A stretch of 5,047 nucleotides of DNA from an uncultured Lachnospiraceae bacterium (GCA_945827765.1 CALZPS010000136.1:1-5047); one strand, 5' to 3'. Shown: positions 1-5,047, numbered from the stretch's first letter. The notes: generated by a model not told the origin, from the letters alone. Numbers and translations are program-made.

Positions 1-176
1 ACGGCAATACTTACCGCAGTGAGAAAGCGGTCTGCGTCAAAGATGTGAAAGCAGGCGAGAATGGCCGCTATGGCCGTCTGAATGACATTTTGCTTGCGGA
101 TGATGAGTCGAAAGAAAAGAAGATGAGAGAGTATGCGCAGGAGGATATGATTGCCGCGCATATGTTTGAACTTTGA
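1..176 (+). CDS. C-terminal end of an unidentified protein (5' truncated by window)
   Basis: An open frame enters from the left edge (first full codon at base 3) and ends at TGA 174-176, giving the last 57 residues of a protein. The tail is hydrophilic and highly charged (for example DDESKEKKMREYAQED) and ends in HMFEL. There is no membrane segment and no catalytic motif I recognise. It ends 30 nt before the start of the Hsp70-like gene, whose ribosome binding site lies in that gap, and no promoter or terminator is evident between them, so the two are probably co-transcribed. In Lachnospiraceae I recall large uncharacterised proteins (DUF5717-type) next to DUF5716 genes, and this could be the end of one. 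That is a memory-based guess which 57 residues cannot confirm. The coding status is well supported by frame and context; the function is unknown. Confidence 0.7.
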   Translation, partial: GNTYRSEKAVCVKDVKAGENGRYGRLNDILLADDESKEKKMREYAQEDMIAAHMFEL

Positions 177-190
177 GCAGTAACAGAATG

Positions 191-199
191 AAAGGAGGT
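191..199 (+). promoter_or_regulatory. Strong Shine-Dalgarno of the Hsp70-like gene
   Basis: AAAGGAGGT is an essentially complete match to the 16S anti-Shine-Dalgarno, with a 7-nt spacer to ATG 207. It fixes the start codon and suggests high translation initiation. Confidence 0.85.
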
Positions 200-206
200 C
201 CCCGGT

Positions 207-1490
207 ATGTCACAGGGGAATATAATCGGATACGAAATCAACGAAAAAACCTGTCAGATTAGCTATTACAATGAGGAACAGCTTGAGCCGGAGACATTGG
301 AAGTAGATGCTGACAATTATCAGATTCCGTTGATTATCGGAAAGCTGCGCGATACATGGGCATATGGGAAAGAGGCGAAACGTCTGGTCACCATCAAGGA
401 GGGCTTTACTGTGACCCGCCTTCTTGAGCGCAGCCTTGCGGGAGAGCGGATTGATTTCGGTGAGGAAACTTATGATGCAGTCTGGCTGTTGTCAAAGTTT
501 GTACAGATGTCTCTGCAGGCATTTCCGCAGATTGACGGGATTGTGTTCAGTGTGCCTGAGCTCACGGAAGAACTGGCGCAGCTTTTGCGGGGGATTGCCG
601 TGCGGATGAATATTGACAAACATCATATTTTTATTCAGGATTACAAAGAAAGCTTTTGTAATTACCTGTTTTACCAGCCGAAAGAACTGTGGCAGTACGA
701 GTCGGCACTGTTTTGCTGTGACCGCAATGAAATCAAGGCGTATATGCTGCGCAGGCTGAAACCTGGATTGGGCGGCGGCAAGACCACTTTTGTGACCGTG
801 GACGAGGTGGCAAGCGCCCATATGAAAGAGCTGGCGGCAGTGTATCCGGTATTGATAGAGGATAAGGCGAAAGATGCGGACGAAAGATTTTGCAAATTCA
901 TTGAAAGCGTCTTTGACAAACGTATTGTTTCCTCGGTGTTTTTGACCGGAGAAGGATTTGAGAACAACTGGTTTCCGCGTTCTCTTCGTGTACTCTGCAA
1001 CGGGCGCAGGGCTTTCATCGGAAACAATTTGTACAGTAAGGGAGCCTGCTATACAATCTACCGCAAATTGTTCATGCATATCGAGGATCCGGTGTACTTA
1101 TCAGAAAATAAGTTGACTGACCAGATTACGATAAATTTGAGGGTGGATGGACAGGAAATGTGGTACCCAATCGTGTCATGGGGAGCACAGTGGTATGAGA
1201 GTAACGGTCAGTGGGAAGTGCTGTTGGAGAAAGTGGAGGATATTGAACTCCATATTGAGTCACTTGTGCAGGGAAATGTTAAAACAGAAGTGATTCCGAT
1301 GGAAAAATTTCCGGAACGTGCGGAATACTCGATGCGTCTGAATATCGAAACTTTGTTTTTGGATGAAAAGACATGTAAGATTACCGTGCGGGACATCGGA
1401 TTCGGCGAATTTTATCCGCCCACAGATTTTCACGAGGAAAAAATCATACATCTAGGAGGAAACGATGGGAAATTTGGTTCTTTGTCATGA
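207..1490 (+). CDS. Divergent Hsp70/actin-fold protein, DUF5716-like
   Basis: A 427-residue cytoplasmic protein with no signal peptide or membrane segment. Its N-terminal two thirds follow the motif order of an Hsp70 nucleotide-binding domain in degenerate form. GYEINEKTCQISYY (8-21) sits where phosphate-1 would be. YGKEAKRL (53-60) resembles the Hsp70 G-x-x-AKR segment. GIVFSVPELTEE (111-122) resembles the VITVPA strand and helix. FIQDYKESFCNYLF (142-155) resembles the NEPTAAALAYG segment. VFLTGEGFENNWFP (244-257) resembles the adenosine motif, and SKGACYTIYR (277-286) the final AVAYGAA-like helix. The phosphate-2 position (ALFCCDRNEIKAYML, 167-181) lacks the DLGGGT glycines, so ATP hydrolysis is doubtful. 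The last 130 or so residues look beta-rich and carry no motif I know. Overall it resembles the uncharacterised DUF5716 family of Clostridia; this is recall, not a search. It overlaps the next gene by 26 nt, implying coupled expression. The role is unknown; a scaffold or regulatory pseudo-ATPase is inference. Confidence 0.8.
   Translation: MSQGNIIGYEINEKTCQISYYNEEQLEPETLEVDADNYQIPLIIGKLRDTWAYGKEAKRLVTIKEGFTVTRLLERSLAGERIDFGEETYDAVWLLSKFVQMSLQAFPQIDGIVFSVPELTEELAQLLRGIAVRMNIDKHHIFIQDYKESFCNYLFYQPKELWQYESALFCCDRNEIKAYMLRRLKPGLGGGKTTFVTVDEVASAHMKELAAVYPVLIEDKAKDADERFCKFIESVFDKRIVSSVFLTGEGFENNWFPRSLRVLCNGRRAFIGNNLYSKGACYTIYRKLFMHIEDPVYLSENKLTDQITINLRVDGQEMWYPIVSWGAQWYESNGQWEVLLEKVEDIELHIESLVQGNVKTEVIPMEKFPERAEYSMRLNIETLFLDEKTCKITVRDIGFGEFYPPTDFHEEKIIHLGGNDGKFGSLS
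1454..1460 (+). promoter_or_regulatory. Shine-Dalgarno inside the upstream gene, setting the overlapping start
   Basis: AGGAGGA lies within the last codons of the Hsp70-like gene, 4 nt before ATG 1465. It supports initiation at 1465 despite the 26-nt overlap with the preceding frame. Confidence 0.8.
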
Positions 1491-2232
1491 CAAACATGCG
1501 ACACATCCATACGAGATTTCACGTATCCACTGTAAGATATTTACAATGGAAGAGCTGTGCTATTATCTTTGTAATAATCTTTATCTGATTGATTATACAA
1601 TCATGAATGAACAGCTGTGCAACTGGCTGGATGAAGAACTGAATATGCCGGTGCTGGCAGAACAGTTAAGAGACGTCATCCGTCTGCATGGTTCGGTGGA
1701 AAAATTTGTCGTGACGATTCTGAAATCGTCGAGGATATACCGGGAACCGGAGATGATACGCATTCAGAACGTGTTGGAACGGCTCAAAAACCAAAAAGAT
1801 ATCGAACGGCAGAAATATAAAGGGGACAACCTTTTGGAAAGCGGAGAGATAGAAGAGGCCATTCTGGTCTATCAGGGGATTCTCAATCAGGAAAAGGACG
1901 AGAGCGTTGATGCCAAGTTTTACGGACGCATCTATGCCGGACTCGGCGCTGCCTACGGCAAGCTGTTTTTGTATCAGGAATCGGCCAAAATGTATGACCG
2001 TGCATACCAGATTTGTGAAGATAAGGCGTTGTTGAAACCGTATCTTTATGCATCCTCCAAATATATGTCTCTGGAGGAATACCACATTCTGCTGACGAAA
2101 AACGAAGATTTTGTGGAAATCAATGCACAGATACATCAAGAGATGGATGAGATTCGCAGAAATGTTCAGACAGAATATAGTGACAGGCAGTTGGAACAAT
2201 GGAAACGACAGTATCGCAGAAGCCACATCTGA
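1465..2232 (+). CDS. TPR-like repeat protein of unknown function
   Basis: A 255-residue soluble protein with no signal peptide. Residues 1-115 are mostly helical with several cysteines (C7, C23, C32, C36, C52) and match nothing I recognise. Residues 118-144 (starting YKGDNLLESGEIEEAILVYQ) and 152-186 (FYGRIYAGLGAAYGKLFLYQ then ESAKMYDRAYQICED) fit the tetratricopeptide pattern: small residues at the helix-A crossing, Y/F in helix A, A-x-x-x-Y in helix B. Two TPRs followed by a charged helix (222-252) form a protein-binding module. The start has AGGAGGA just upstream. The gene begins inside the 3' end of the Hsp70-like gene in another frame, so the pair is translationally linked and may act together; TPR proteins are classic Hsp70 partners, but the partnership here is inference. 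The gene ends immediately before the promoter of the ABC operon, and no intrinsic terminator is visible after it. Confidence 0.82.
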   Translation: MGNLVLCHDKHATHPYEISRIHCKIFTMEELCYYLCNNLYLIDYTIMNEQLCNWLDEELNMPVLAEQLRDVIRLHGSVEKFVVTILKSSRIYREPEMIRIQNVLERLKNQKDIERQKYKGDNLLESGEIEEAILVYQGILNQEKDESVDAKFYGRIYAGLGAAYGKLFLYQESAKMYDRAYQICEDKALLKPYLYASSKYMSLEEYHILLTKNEDFVEINAQIHQEMDEIRRNVQTEYSDRQLEQWKRQYRRSHI

Positions 2233-2239
2233 AAAAAGT

Positions 2240-2268
2240 TTGACATGAAGGTGGAAATGTGTTACTAT
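2240..2268 (+). promoter_or_regulatory. Sigma-A type promoter of the amino acid ABC operon
   Basis: A perfect -35 hexamer TTGACA (2240-2245) is followed after exactly 17 nt by TACTAT (2263-2268), a 4/6 match to TATAAT. Transcription would start near 2275, leaving a leader of about 88 nt before the binding-protein start at 2363. The -35 begins 8 nt after the stop of the TPR gene, so this marks the boundary between two transcription units. Confidence 0.75.
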
Positions 2269-2292
2269 ACATGGGGAATTTAGTATGGTAAA

Positions 2293-2332
2293 GCAGTCAA
2301 TTGCTAAAATGATGATGCAATACAGTGACTGT
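2293..2332 (+). promoter_or_regulatory. Leader hairpin or operator upstream of the binding-protein gene
   Basis: CAGTCAATTGC (2294-2304) can pair with GCAAT (2317-2321) plus TGACTG (2326-2331), an 11-bp stem with a 4-nt bulge (2322-2325) and a 12-nt loop; G2293/U2332 adds a wobble. Overlapping its right arm is a near-perfect DNA palindrome, TACAGT-G-ACTGTA (2321-2333), with a further ACTGTA at 2333-2338. It lies between the predicted start of transcription and the ribosome binding site at 2343. It could be a repressor site or an RNA fold; it matches no riboswitch class I know. Confidence 0.4.
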
Positions 2333-2342
2333 ACTGTAATCA

Positions 2343-2350
2343 AGAGGAGG
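2343..2350 (+). promoter_or_regulatory. Shine-Dalgarno of the binding-protein gene
   Basis: AGAGGAGG precedes ATG 2363 by 12 nt, a rather long spacer; a weaker GGAAG (2355-2359) lies closer. Its position downstream of the ATG at 2285 argues for the start at 2363 rather than 2285. Confidence 0.7.
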
Positions 2351-2362
2351 ATTTGGAAGATT

Positions 2363-3148
2363 ATGAAAAAGAAACTGGCAGTATTATTGGCGGCATCTCT
2401 TGCAGTACTGATGGTGATGACCGGATGTGGAAGTACGGAGAAAAAGACTTTTACGGTAGGTTTTGACGCAGAGTATCCGCCGTATGGATACATGGACGAC
2501 AACGGTGAATACACTGGATTTGACCTCGAACTGGCAGAGGCCGTCTGCGAGATGGAAGGCTGGGAGCTGGTGAAGAAACCGATTGACTGGAATTCAAAAG
2601 ACATGGAATTGAATTCAGGCTCAATAGATTGTATCTGGAACGGTTTCACGATGAATGGCCGTGAGGATGATTACACGTTTTCCATTCCTTATGTGGACAA
2701 TACTCAGGTGATTGTTGTGTCAGAGGCATCCGGTATCAAGACACTGGAAGATTTGGCGGGTAAGGTTGTCGGGGTGCAGGCTGCATCTGCTGCTTTGGAG
2801 CTTTTGGAAGATGAAGAAGGGCAGAAGGCTCTGGCTGATACATTCGCATCTTTGAATCAGTTTGCGGATTACAACACCGCATTCGTAGAATTGCAGGCAG
2901 GTGCTCTGGACGCACTGGCAATTGACATCGGTGTTGCAAAGTATCAGATTGAATCCAGAGGAGAAGGGTATACCATTCTGGAAGAAAATTTGAATACAGA
3001 GGAATATGCAGTCGGATTCCGAAAAGGAGATACAGAACTGTGTGAGATTATCAATGCAGACCTCCAGAAACTGGCGAATGACGGTACAGTCGCAGATTTG
3101 GCAGAAAAGTATGGAATTGCTGATATGGTAACGCTGAAAGAAGAATAA
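2363..3148 (+). CDS. Amino acid ABC transporter substrate-binding lipoprotein
   Basis: A 261-residue extracytoplasmic solute-binding protein of the polar amino acid family (SBP_bac_3 type). It begins with a lipoprotein signal: KKK (2-4), a hydrophobic core (5-18) and a lipobox ending MTGC, so C22 would be lipidated and the protein anchored to the outer face of the membrane; Met at -3 is slightly atypical. The family signature YPPYGYMDDNGEYTGFDLEL lies at 38-57. NGFTMNGREDDYTFSIPY (93-110) holds the region whose Arg (R100 here) clamps the ligand carboxylate in HisJ-like proteins. DALAIDIGVAKY (183-194) contains the Asp (D188) expected to contact the alpha-amino group. The length is normal for the family. 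An upstream in-frame ATG at 2285 would put 26 hydrophilic residues before the signal peptide, so the start at 2363 is preferred. The ligand cannot be assigned from sequence. It is the first gene of a three-gene importer operon. Confidence 0.93.
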   Translation: MKKKLAVLLAASLAVLMVMTGCGSTEKKTFTVGFDAEYPPYGYMDDNGEYTGFDLELAEAVCEMEGWELVKKPIDWNSKDMELNSGSIDCIWNGFTMNGREDDYTFSIPYVDNTQVIVVSEASGIKTLEDLAGKVVGVQAASAALELLEDEEGQKALADTFASLNQFADYNTAFVELQAGALDALAIDIGVAKYQIESRGEGYTILEENLNTEEYAVGFRKGDTELCEIINADLQKLANDGTVADLAEKYGIADMVTLKEE

Positions 3149-3174
3149 ATAATAAGAAATAAGAAAGATGAGAT

Positions 3175-3209
3175 GACAGCCCCCCGGGAGGTTTTTCCGA
3201 GGGGCTGTT
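3175..3209 (+). promoter_or_regulatory. GC-rich intercistronic hairpin after the binding-protein gene
   Basis: ACAGCCCC (3176-3183) pairs perfectly with GGGGCTGT (3201-3208), G3175/U3209 adds a wobble, and CGG (3185-3187) with CCG (3197-3199) can extend the stem past one mismatch. No U-run follows, so it is not a standard intrinsic terminator. Such hairpins after binding-protein genes often protect the upstream mRNA from 3' decay and so raise binding protein over permease. That role is inferred here. Confidence 0.6.
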
Positions 3210-3214
3210 CAGTC

Positions 3215-3248
3215 GCGGAGTGTGTTTCTTGCACCTCCGCAGGGGAGG
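3215..3248 (+). promoter_or_regulatory. Possible translational switch around the permease ribosome binding site
   Basis: CCTCC (3234-3238) can pair with the Shine-Dalgarno GGAGG (3244-3248) across a 5-nt loop, masking it. Alternatively CTCCGC (3235-3240) can pair with upstream GCGGAG (3215-3220), freeing the Shine-Dalgarno. The two pairings share bases 3235-3238 and exclude each other. The complementarities are seen directly; function is inference and may be only a modest damping of permease translation. Confidence 0.4.
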
Positions 3249-3255
3249 AGATTCC

Positions 3256-3906
3256 ATGAGTGTTGAAGTGATTTTGAGAGAACTGACAACCGGGTTCGGT
3301 CAGACGATGATGATTTTTGCGCTTACCCTTGTGTTTTCGCTGCCGCTGGGTATGGTTGTTTATTTTGGCAGGACAAGCAGATTCTGGATGATGCGTGAGC
3401 TGGTCAAGCTGTATATTTCTGTTATGCGTGGGACTCCTTTGATGCTGCAGCTTTTAATCTGGTATTTCGGACCATTTTATCTGTGGAAGATGAATATCGG
3501 CGGGAGCTATAAACTGATTGCAATCATACTGGGATTTTCCTTTAATTATGCTGCTTATTTTGCGGAAATTTATCGTTCCGGTATGAAATCTATTCCGAAC
3601 GGACAGTATGAGGCAGCGGCGCTTCTTGGTTATTCGAAACAGCAGACATTCTTGAAGATTATTTTGCCGCAGGTGGTAAAAATTATTTTGCCGGCCATAA
3701 CAAATGAAATCATTACACTGGTGAAAGATACATCGCTTGTTTATTCGATCTCATATATTGAAATGTTTGCCAAGGCGAAACAAATTGCGGCTGCGCAGAC
3801 AACTGTGGTTCCGTTTTTCGTGGCAGGTGTATTCTATTATATTACCTGTCTGGCAGTGGCATGGGTGATGGAACACATAGAGAAGAAATTCGATTACTAT
3901 CGTTAG
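3256..3906 (+). CDS. Amino acid ABC transporter permease (HisM/GlnP type)
   Basis: A 216-residue inner-membrane permease forming the translocation channel of the importer. About five hydrophobic segments are visible, roughly at 15-37, 53-75, 86-106, 144-166 and 183-205. RGTP (58-61) is the conserved motif of the HisMQ/GlnP family, and the EAA loop that docks onto the ATPase is present: EAAALLGYSKQQTFLKIILP (119-138), with the invariant G125 and the closing I-L-P. The length is usual for the family. ATG 3256 follows the Shine-Dalgarno GGAGG (3244-3248) by 7 nt; an earlier in-frame GTG at 3220 would add 12 residues encoded across the Shine-Dalgarno and is unlikely. Only one permease gene is present, so a homodimeric channel is expected. 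Its stop codon overlaps the Shine-Dalgarno of the ATPase gene. Confidence 0.93.
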   Translation: MSVEVILRELTTGFGQTMMIFALTLVFSLPLGMVVYFGRTSRFWMMRELVKLYISVMRGTPLMLQLLIWYFGPFYLWKMNIGGSYKLIAIILGFSFNYAAYFAEIYRSGMKSIPNGQYEAAALLGYSKQQTFLKIILPQVVKIILPAITNEIITLVKDTSLVYSISYIEMFAKAKQIAAAQTTVVPFFVAGVFYYITCLAVAWVMEHIEKKFDYYR

Positions 3907-3910
3907 GAGG
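3905..3910 (+). promoter_or_regulatory. Shine-Dalgarno of the ATPase gene, overlapping the permease stop
   Basis: AGGAGG shares its first two bases with the permease TAG stop (3904-3906) and lies 9 nt before ATG 3920. This arrangement favours reinitiation by ribosomes finishing the permease gene. Confidence 0.85.
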
Positions 3911-3919
3911 CGGCGTGAG

Positions 3920-4678
3920 ATGAAATTGTTGGAAATGAAGCAGATCAGAAAAGCCTTTGCGGGCATGGAGGTCATAAAAGACATCTCTCTCTCAGTGAGT
4001 GAGGGGGAAATCGTGGCGATTATCGGACCGTCCGGTTCGGGAAAATCCACACTTCTTCGATGCGCGACTATGTTGGAGACGATTGACGGGGGCGAAATAT
4101 GCTATCTTGGGAAAGCGGCGACTTGGGTGGAGAACGGCAGGACAATGTTCCCGAAGAAAGAGGAGCGAAGAGAGATTCAGTCTTATTATGGACTGGTGTT
4201 TCAGAATTTTAATTTGTTCCCACATTATTCTGTAATAAAAAATATTGTGGACGCGCCGATTAGTGTACAGAAAAGGAATAAAGAAGAAGTATATGAAGAG
4301 GCGAAAAAGTTGCTTGCAAAGATGGGGCTTGCGGACAAGGCAGATGCCTATCCGTGCCAGCTTTCCGGAGGTCAGTGTCAGCGGTTGGCAATCGCGCGGG
4401 CATTGGCGCTCAGACCGAAGATACTTTTCTTTGATGAGCCGACCAGTGCACTTGACCCGGAGCTTACGGGGGAAGTGCTGAAAGTGATCAAGGACCTCGC
4501 TGCGGAACACATGACGATGGTGATTGTCACACATGAAATGAATTTTGCCAGAAATGTGGCGGACAAAATCATTTTCATGGACAAGGGCGTGATTGCCGTG
4601 GAGGGAGCTCCGGACGATGTATTTGCCTCGGACAGTCCGCGTATGAAAGAATTTCTTGGCAGACTATCTAAGGAGTGA
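3920..4678 (+). CDS. Amino acid ABC transporter ATP-binding protein (GlnQ/HisP type)
   Basis: A 252-residue cytoplasmic ATPase that powers the importer as a dimer. All motifs are present and in order: Walker A GPSGSGKST (36-44), Q-loop VFQNFNLFPH (93-102), signature LSGGQ (148-152), Walker B ILFFDEP (168-174) with catalytic E173, D-loop SALD (176-179), and switch H205. The NLFPH segment and the whole-protein length are typical of polar amino acid transporters. After LSGGQ the usual second Gln is Cys (C153), a minor variant that should not impair activity. The 64-90 stretch is the extended loop seen in HisP-like members. It is the last gene of the operon, with 13 nt between the permease stop and its start. 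No convincing intrinsic terminator follows it before the purC promoter. Confidence 0.95.
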   Translation: MKLLEMKQIRKAFAGMEVIKDISLSVSEGEIVAIIGPSGSGKSTLLRCATMLETIDGGEICYLGKAATWVENGRTMFPKKEERREIQSYYGLVFQNFNLFPHYSVIKNIVDAPISVQKRNKEEVYEEAKKLLAKMGLADKADAYPCQLSGGQCQRLAIARALALRPKILFFDEPTSALDPELTGEVLKVIKDLAAEHMTMVIVTHEMNFARNVADKIIFMDKGVIAVEGAPDDVFASDSPRMKEFLGRLSKE

Positions 4679-4751
4679 GACAAAGTCCGTAGTTGTCTGG
4701 ATGTATCAGAATTATTAGCGTTGCTTATATATCGGATTTTGAATAAATAAT

Positions 4752-4804
4752 GAACGAAAAACGATACAAGGAAGAGGAATGTTGATTTTCGTTCTTCTTT
4801 GTAT
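4752..4804 (+). promoter_or_regulatory. Two interleaved inverted repeats over the purC promoter
   Basis: GAACGAAAA (4752-4760) and TTTTCGTTC (4786-4794) form a perfect 9-bp inverted repeat 25 nt apart. ATACAAGGAAGA (4764-4775) and TCTTCTTTGTAT (4793-4804) form a 12-bp stem with one G-U pair and a 17-nt loop. The right arms together occupy nearly all of the spacer between the -35 and -10 of purC. They could be an operator for a purine-responsive repressor or, in transcripts reading through from the ABC operon, a weak AU-rich terminator. Confidence 0.45.
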
Positions 4805-4810
4805 TATAAT
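4782..4810 (+). promoter_or_regulatory. Sigma-A type promoter of purC
   Basis: TTGATT (4782-4787, 4/6 to TTGACA), a 17-nt spacer, and a perfect TATAAT (4805-4810). Transcription would start near 4817, giving a leader of about 44 nt, too short for a purine riboswitch. Confidence 0.78.
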
Positions 4811-4860
4811 CGTGTTGCGGAAGACCGAAAGCAACAATTTGAAAGGACAGGTATAAACGG

Positions 4861-4997
4861 ATGAAAAAATTAGAACAGCTTTATGAAGGAAAAGCAAAGA
4901 AGGTATTTGCAACAGAAGACCCGGATGTGGTAATCGTGGATTACAAGGATGATGCAACAGCATTCAACGGTGAAAAGAAGGGGACTATCGTAGGTAA
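4861..4997 (+). CDS. purC: Phosphoribosylaminoimidazole-succinocarboxamide synthase, N-terminal fragment
   Basis: SAICAR synthetase joins aspartate to CAIR using ATP in de novo purine synthesis, in the cytoplasm. Only 45 complete codons are genomic. They show the hallmark N-terminus: [10 protein letters not shown] (7-16), the nucleotide-binding glycine-lysine strand, and [18 protein letters not shown] (28-45), the conserved DDATAFNG segment. The complete enzyme is usually about 230-240 residues, so some four fifths are missing. AAAGGA (4842-4847) lies 13 nt before the ATG, and a good promoter sits upstream. The frame stays open past 4997, but that sequence is sequencing adapter, so the C-terminal residues of any automatic translation are artificial. 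The truncation is technical and does not indicate a pseudogene. Confidence 0.93.
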
Positions 4998-5047
4998 CTG
5001 TCTCTTATACACATCTCCGAGCCCACGAGACCGTACTAGATATCGTA
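4998..5047. other. Illumina Nextera adapter read-through (non-genomic)
   Basis: CTGTCTCTTATACACATCT (4998-5016) is the 19-bp Tn5 mosaic end used in Nextera libraries. CCGAGCCCACGAGAC (5017-5031) is the Read 2 transposase adapter in read-through orientation. CGTACTAG (5032-5039) occupies the i7 index position and matches, from memory, index N702. ATATCGTA (5040-5047) matches the start of the P7 sequence ATCTCGTA except for A at 5042. The order and spacing are exactly those of a library molecule read past its insert, so this is untrimmed adapter carried into the assembly. Confidence 0.98.

Noticed and set aside
492..1079. Minus-strand open frame of 195 codons
   Set aside because: It is fully antisense to the Hsp70-like gene; the translation looks like a random shadow rich in His, Arg and Gln.
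2258..2284. Short leader peptide of 8 codons starting ATG 2258
   Set aside because: It starts upstream of the predicted transcription start, within the promoter, and its purine-rich upstream motif is too close to the ATG.
2285..2362. 26-residue N-terminal extension of the binding protein from ATG 2285
   Set aside because: It would place a charged stretch before a complete lipoprotein signal peptide, has no ribosome binding site, and starts within the hairpin-rich leader. The start at 2363 has one.
1666..2649. Minus-strand open frame of 327 codons
   Set aside because: It lies opposite the TPR gene, the promoter and the binding-protein gene, all well supported on the + strand. Its translation is low-complexity hydrophobic with no recognisable domain.
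3175..3209. Intrinsic terminator ending the transcript after the binding protein
   Set aside because: The stem is strong, but no T-run follows on either strand, and the permease and ATPase genes downstream have no separate promoter that I can see.
3220..3255. 12-residue extension of the permease from GTG 3220
   Set aside because: It reads through the Shine-Dalgarno of the ATG at 3256 and gives a non-family N-terminus.
3992..4534. Minus-strand open frame of 180 codons
   Set aside because: It is antisense to the ATPase gene, where every ABC motif is present on the + strand.
4678..4698. Terminator after the ATPase gene (AGACAA / TTGTCT hairpin)
   Set aside because: The stem is only 6 bp, AT-leaning, with a 9-nt loop and no T-run.
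4998..5016. Tn5 mosaic end as evidence of a transposon insertion in purC
   Set aside because: It is followed directly by the Nextera Read 2 adapter, index and P7 sequence rather than by IS50 or Tn5 internal sequence.

Overview
The window looks like a short contig end from an uncultured or shotgun-sequenced low-to-mid GC Gram-positive bacterium, most likely a Clostridia member of the Lachnospiraceae type. The basis is strong AGGAGG-type ribosome binding sites, a lipoprotein-type solute-binding protein typical of Firmicutes, and a DUF5716-like gene, a family I recall mainly from Lachnospiraceae. The placement is inference. All genes read on the + strand.

Layout: (1) 1-176, the tail of an unidentified gene. 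(2) 207-1490, a divergent Hsp70/actin-fold protein resembling DUF5716, overlapped by 26 nt by (3) 1465-2232, a small protein with TPR-like repeats. These three probably form one operon of unknown function. (4) A promoter at 2240-2268 starts a polar amino acid ABC importer operon: binding lipoprotein (2363-3148), permease (3256-3906) and ATPase (3920-4678). A structured 107-nt gap lies between the binding protein and the permease. (5) A second promoter (4782-4810), embedded in two inverted repeats, drives purC (from 4861), which is cut after 45 codons. (6) The last 50 bases (4998-5047) are not genomic. They are an Illumina Nextera read-through adapter: Tn5 mosaic end, Read 2 adapter, an 8-nt i7 index and the start of P7.

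How the genes work together: the binding protein captures an amino acid outside the membrane, the single permease probably homodimerises, and two ATPase subunits power uptake. The upstream pair suggests a cytoplasmic complex of an Hsp70-like protein that appears to have lost its phosphate-binding glycine motif and a TPR partner. This is the least understood biology in the window. The adapter tail is the most certain unusual observation. The RNA structures around the transporter genes are plausible regulatory elements but were found by eye only.
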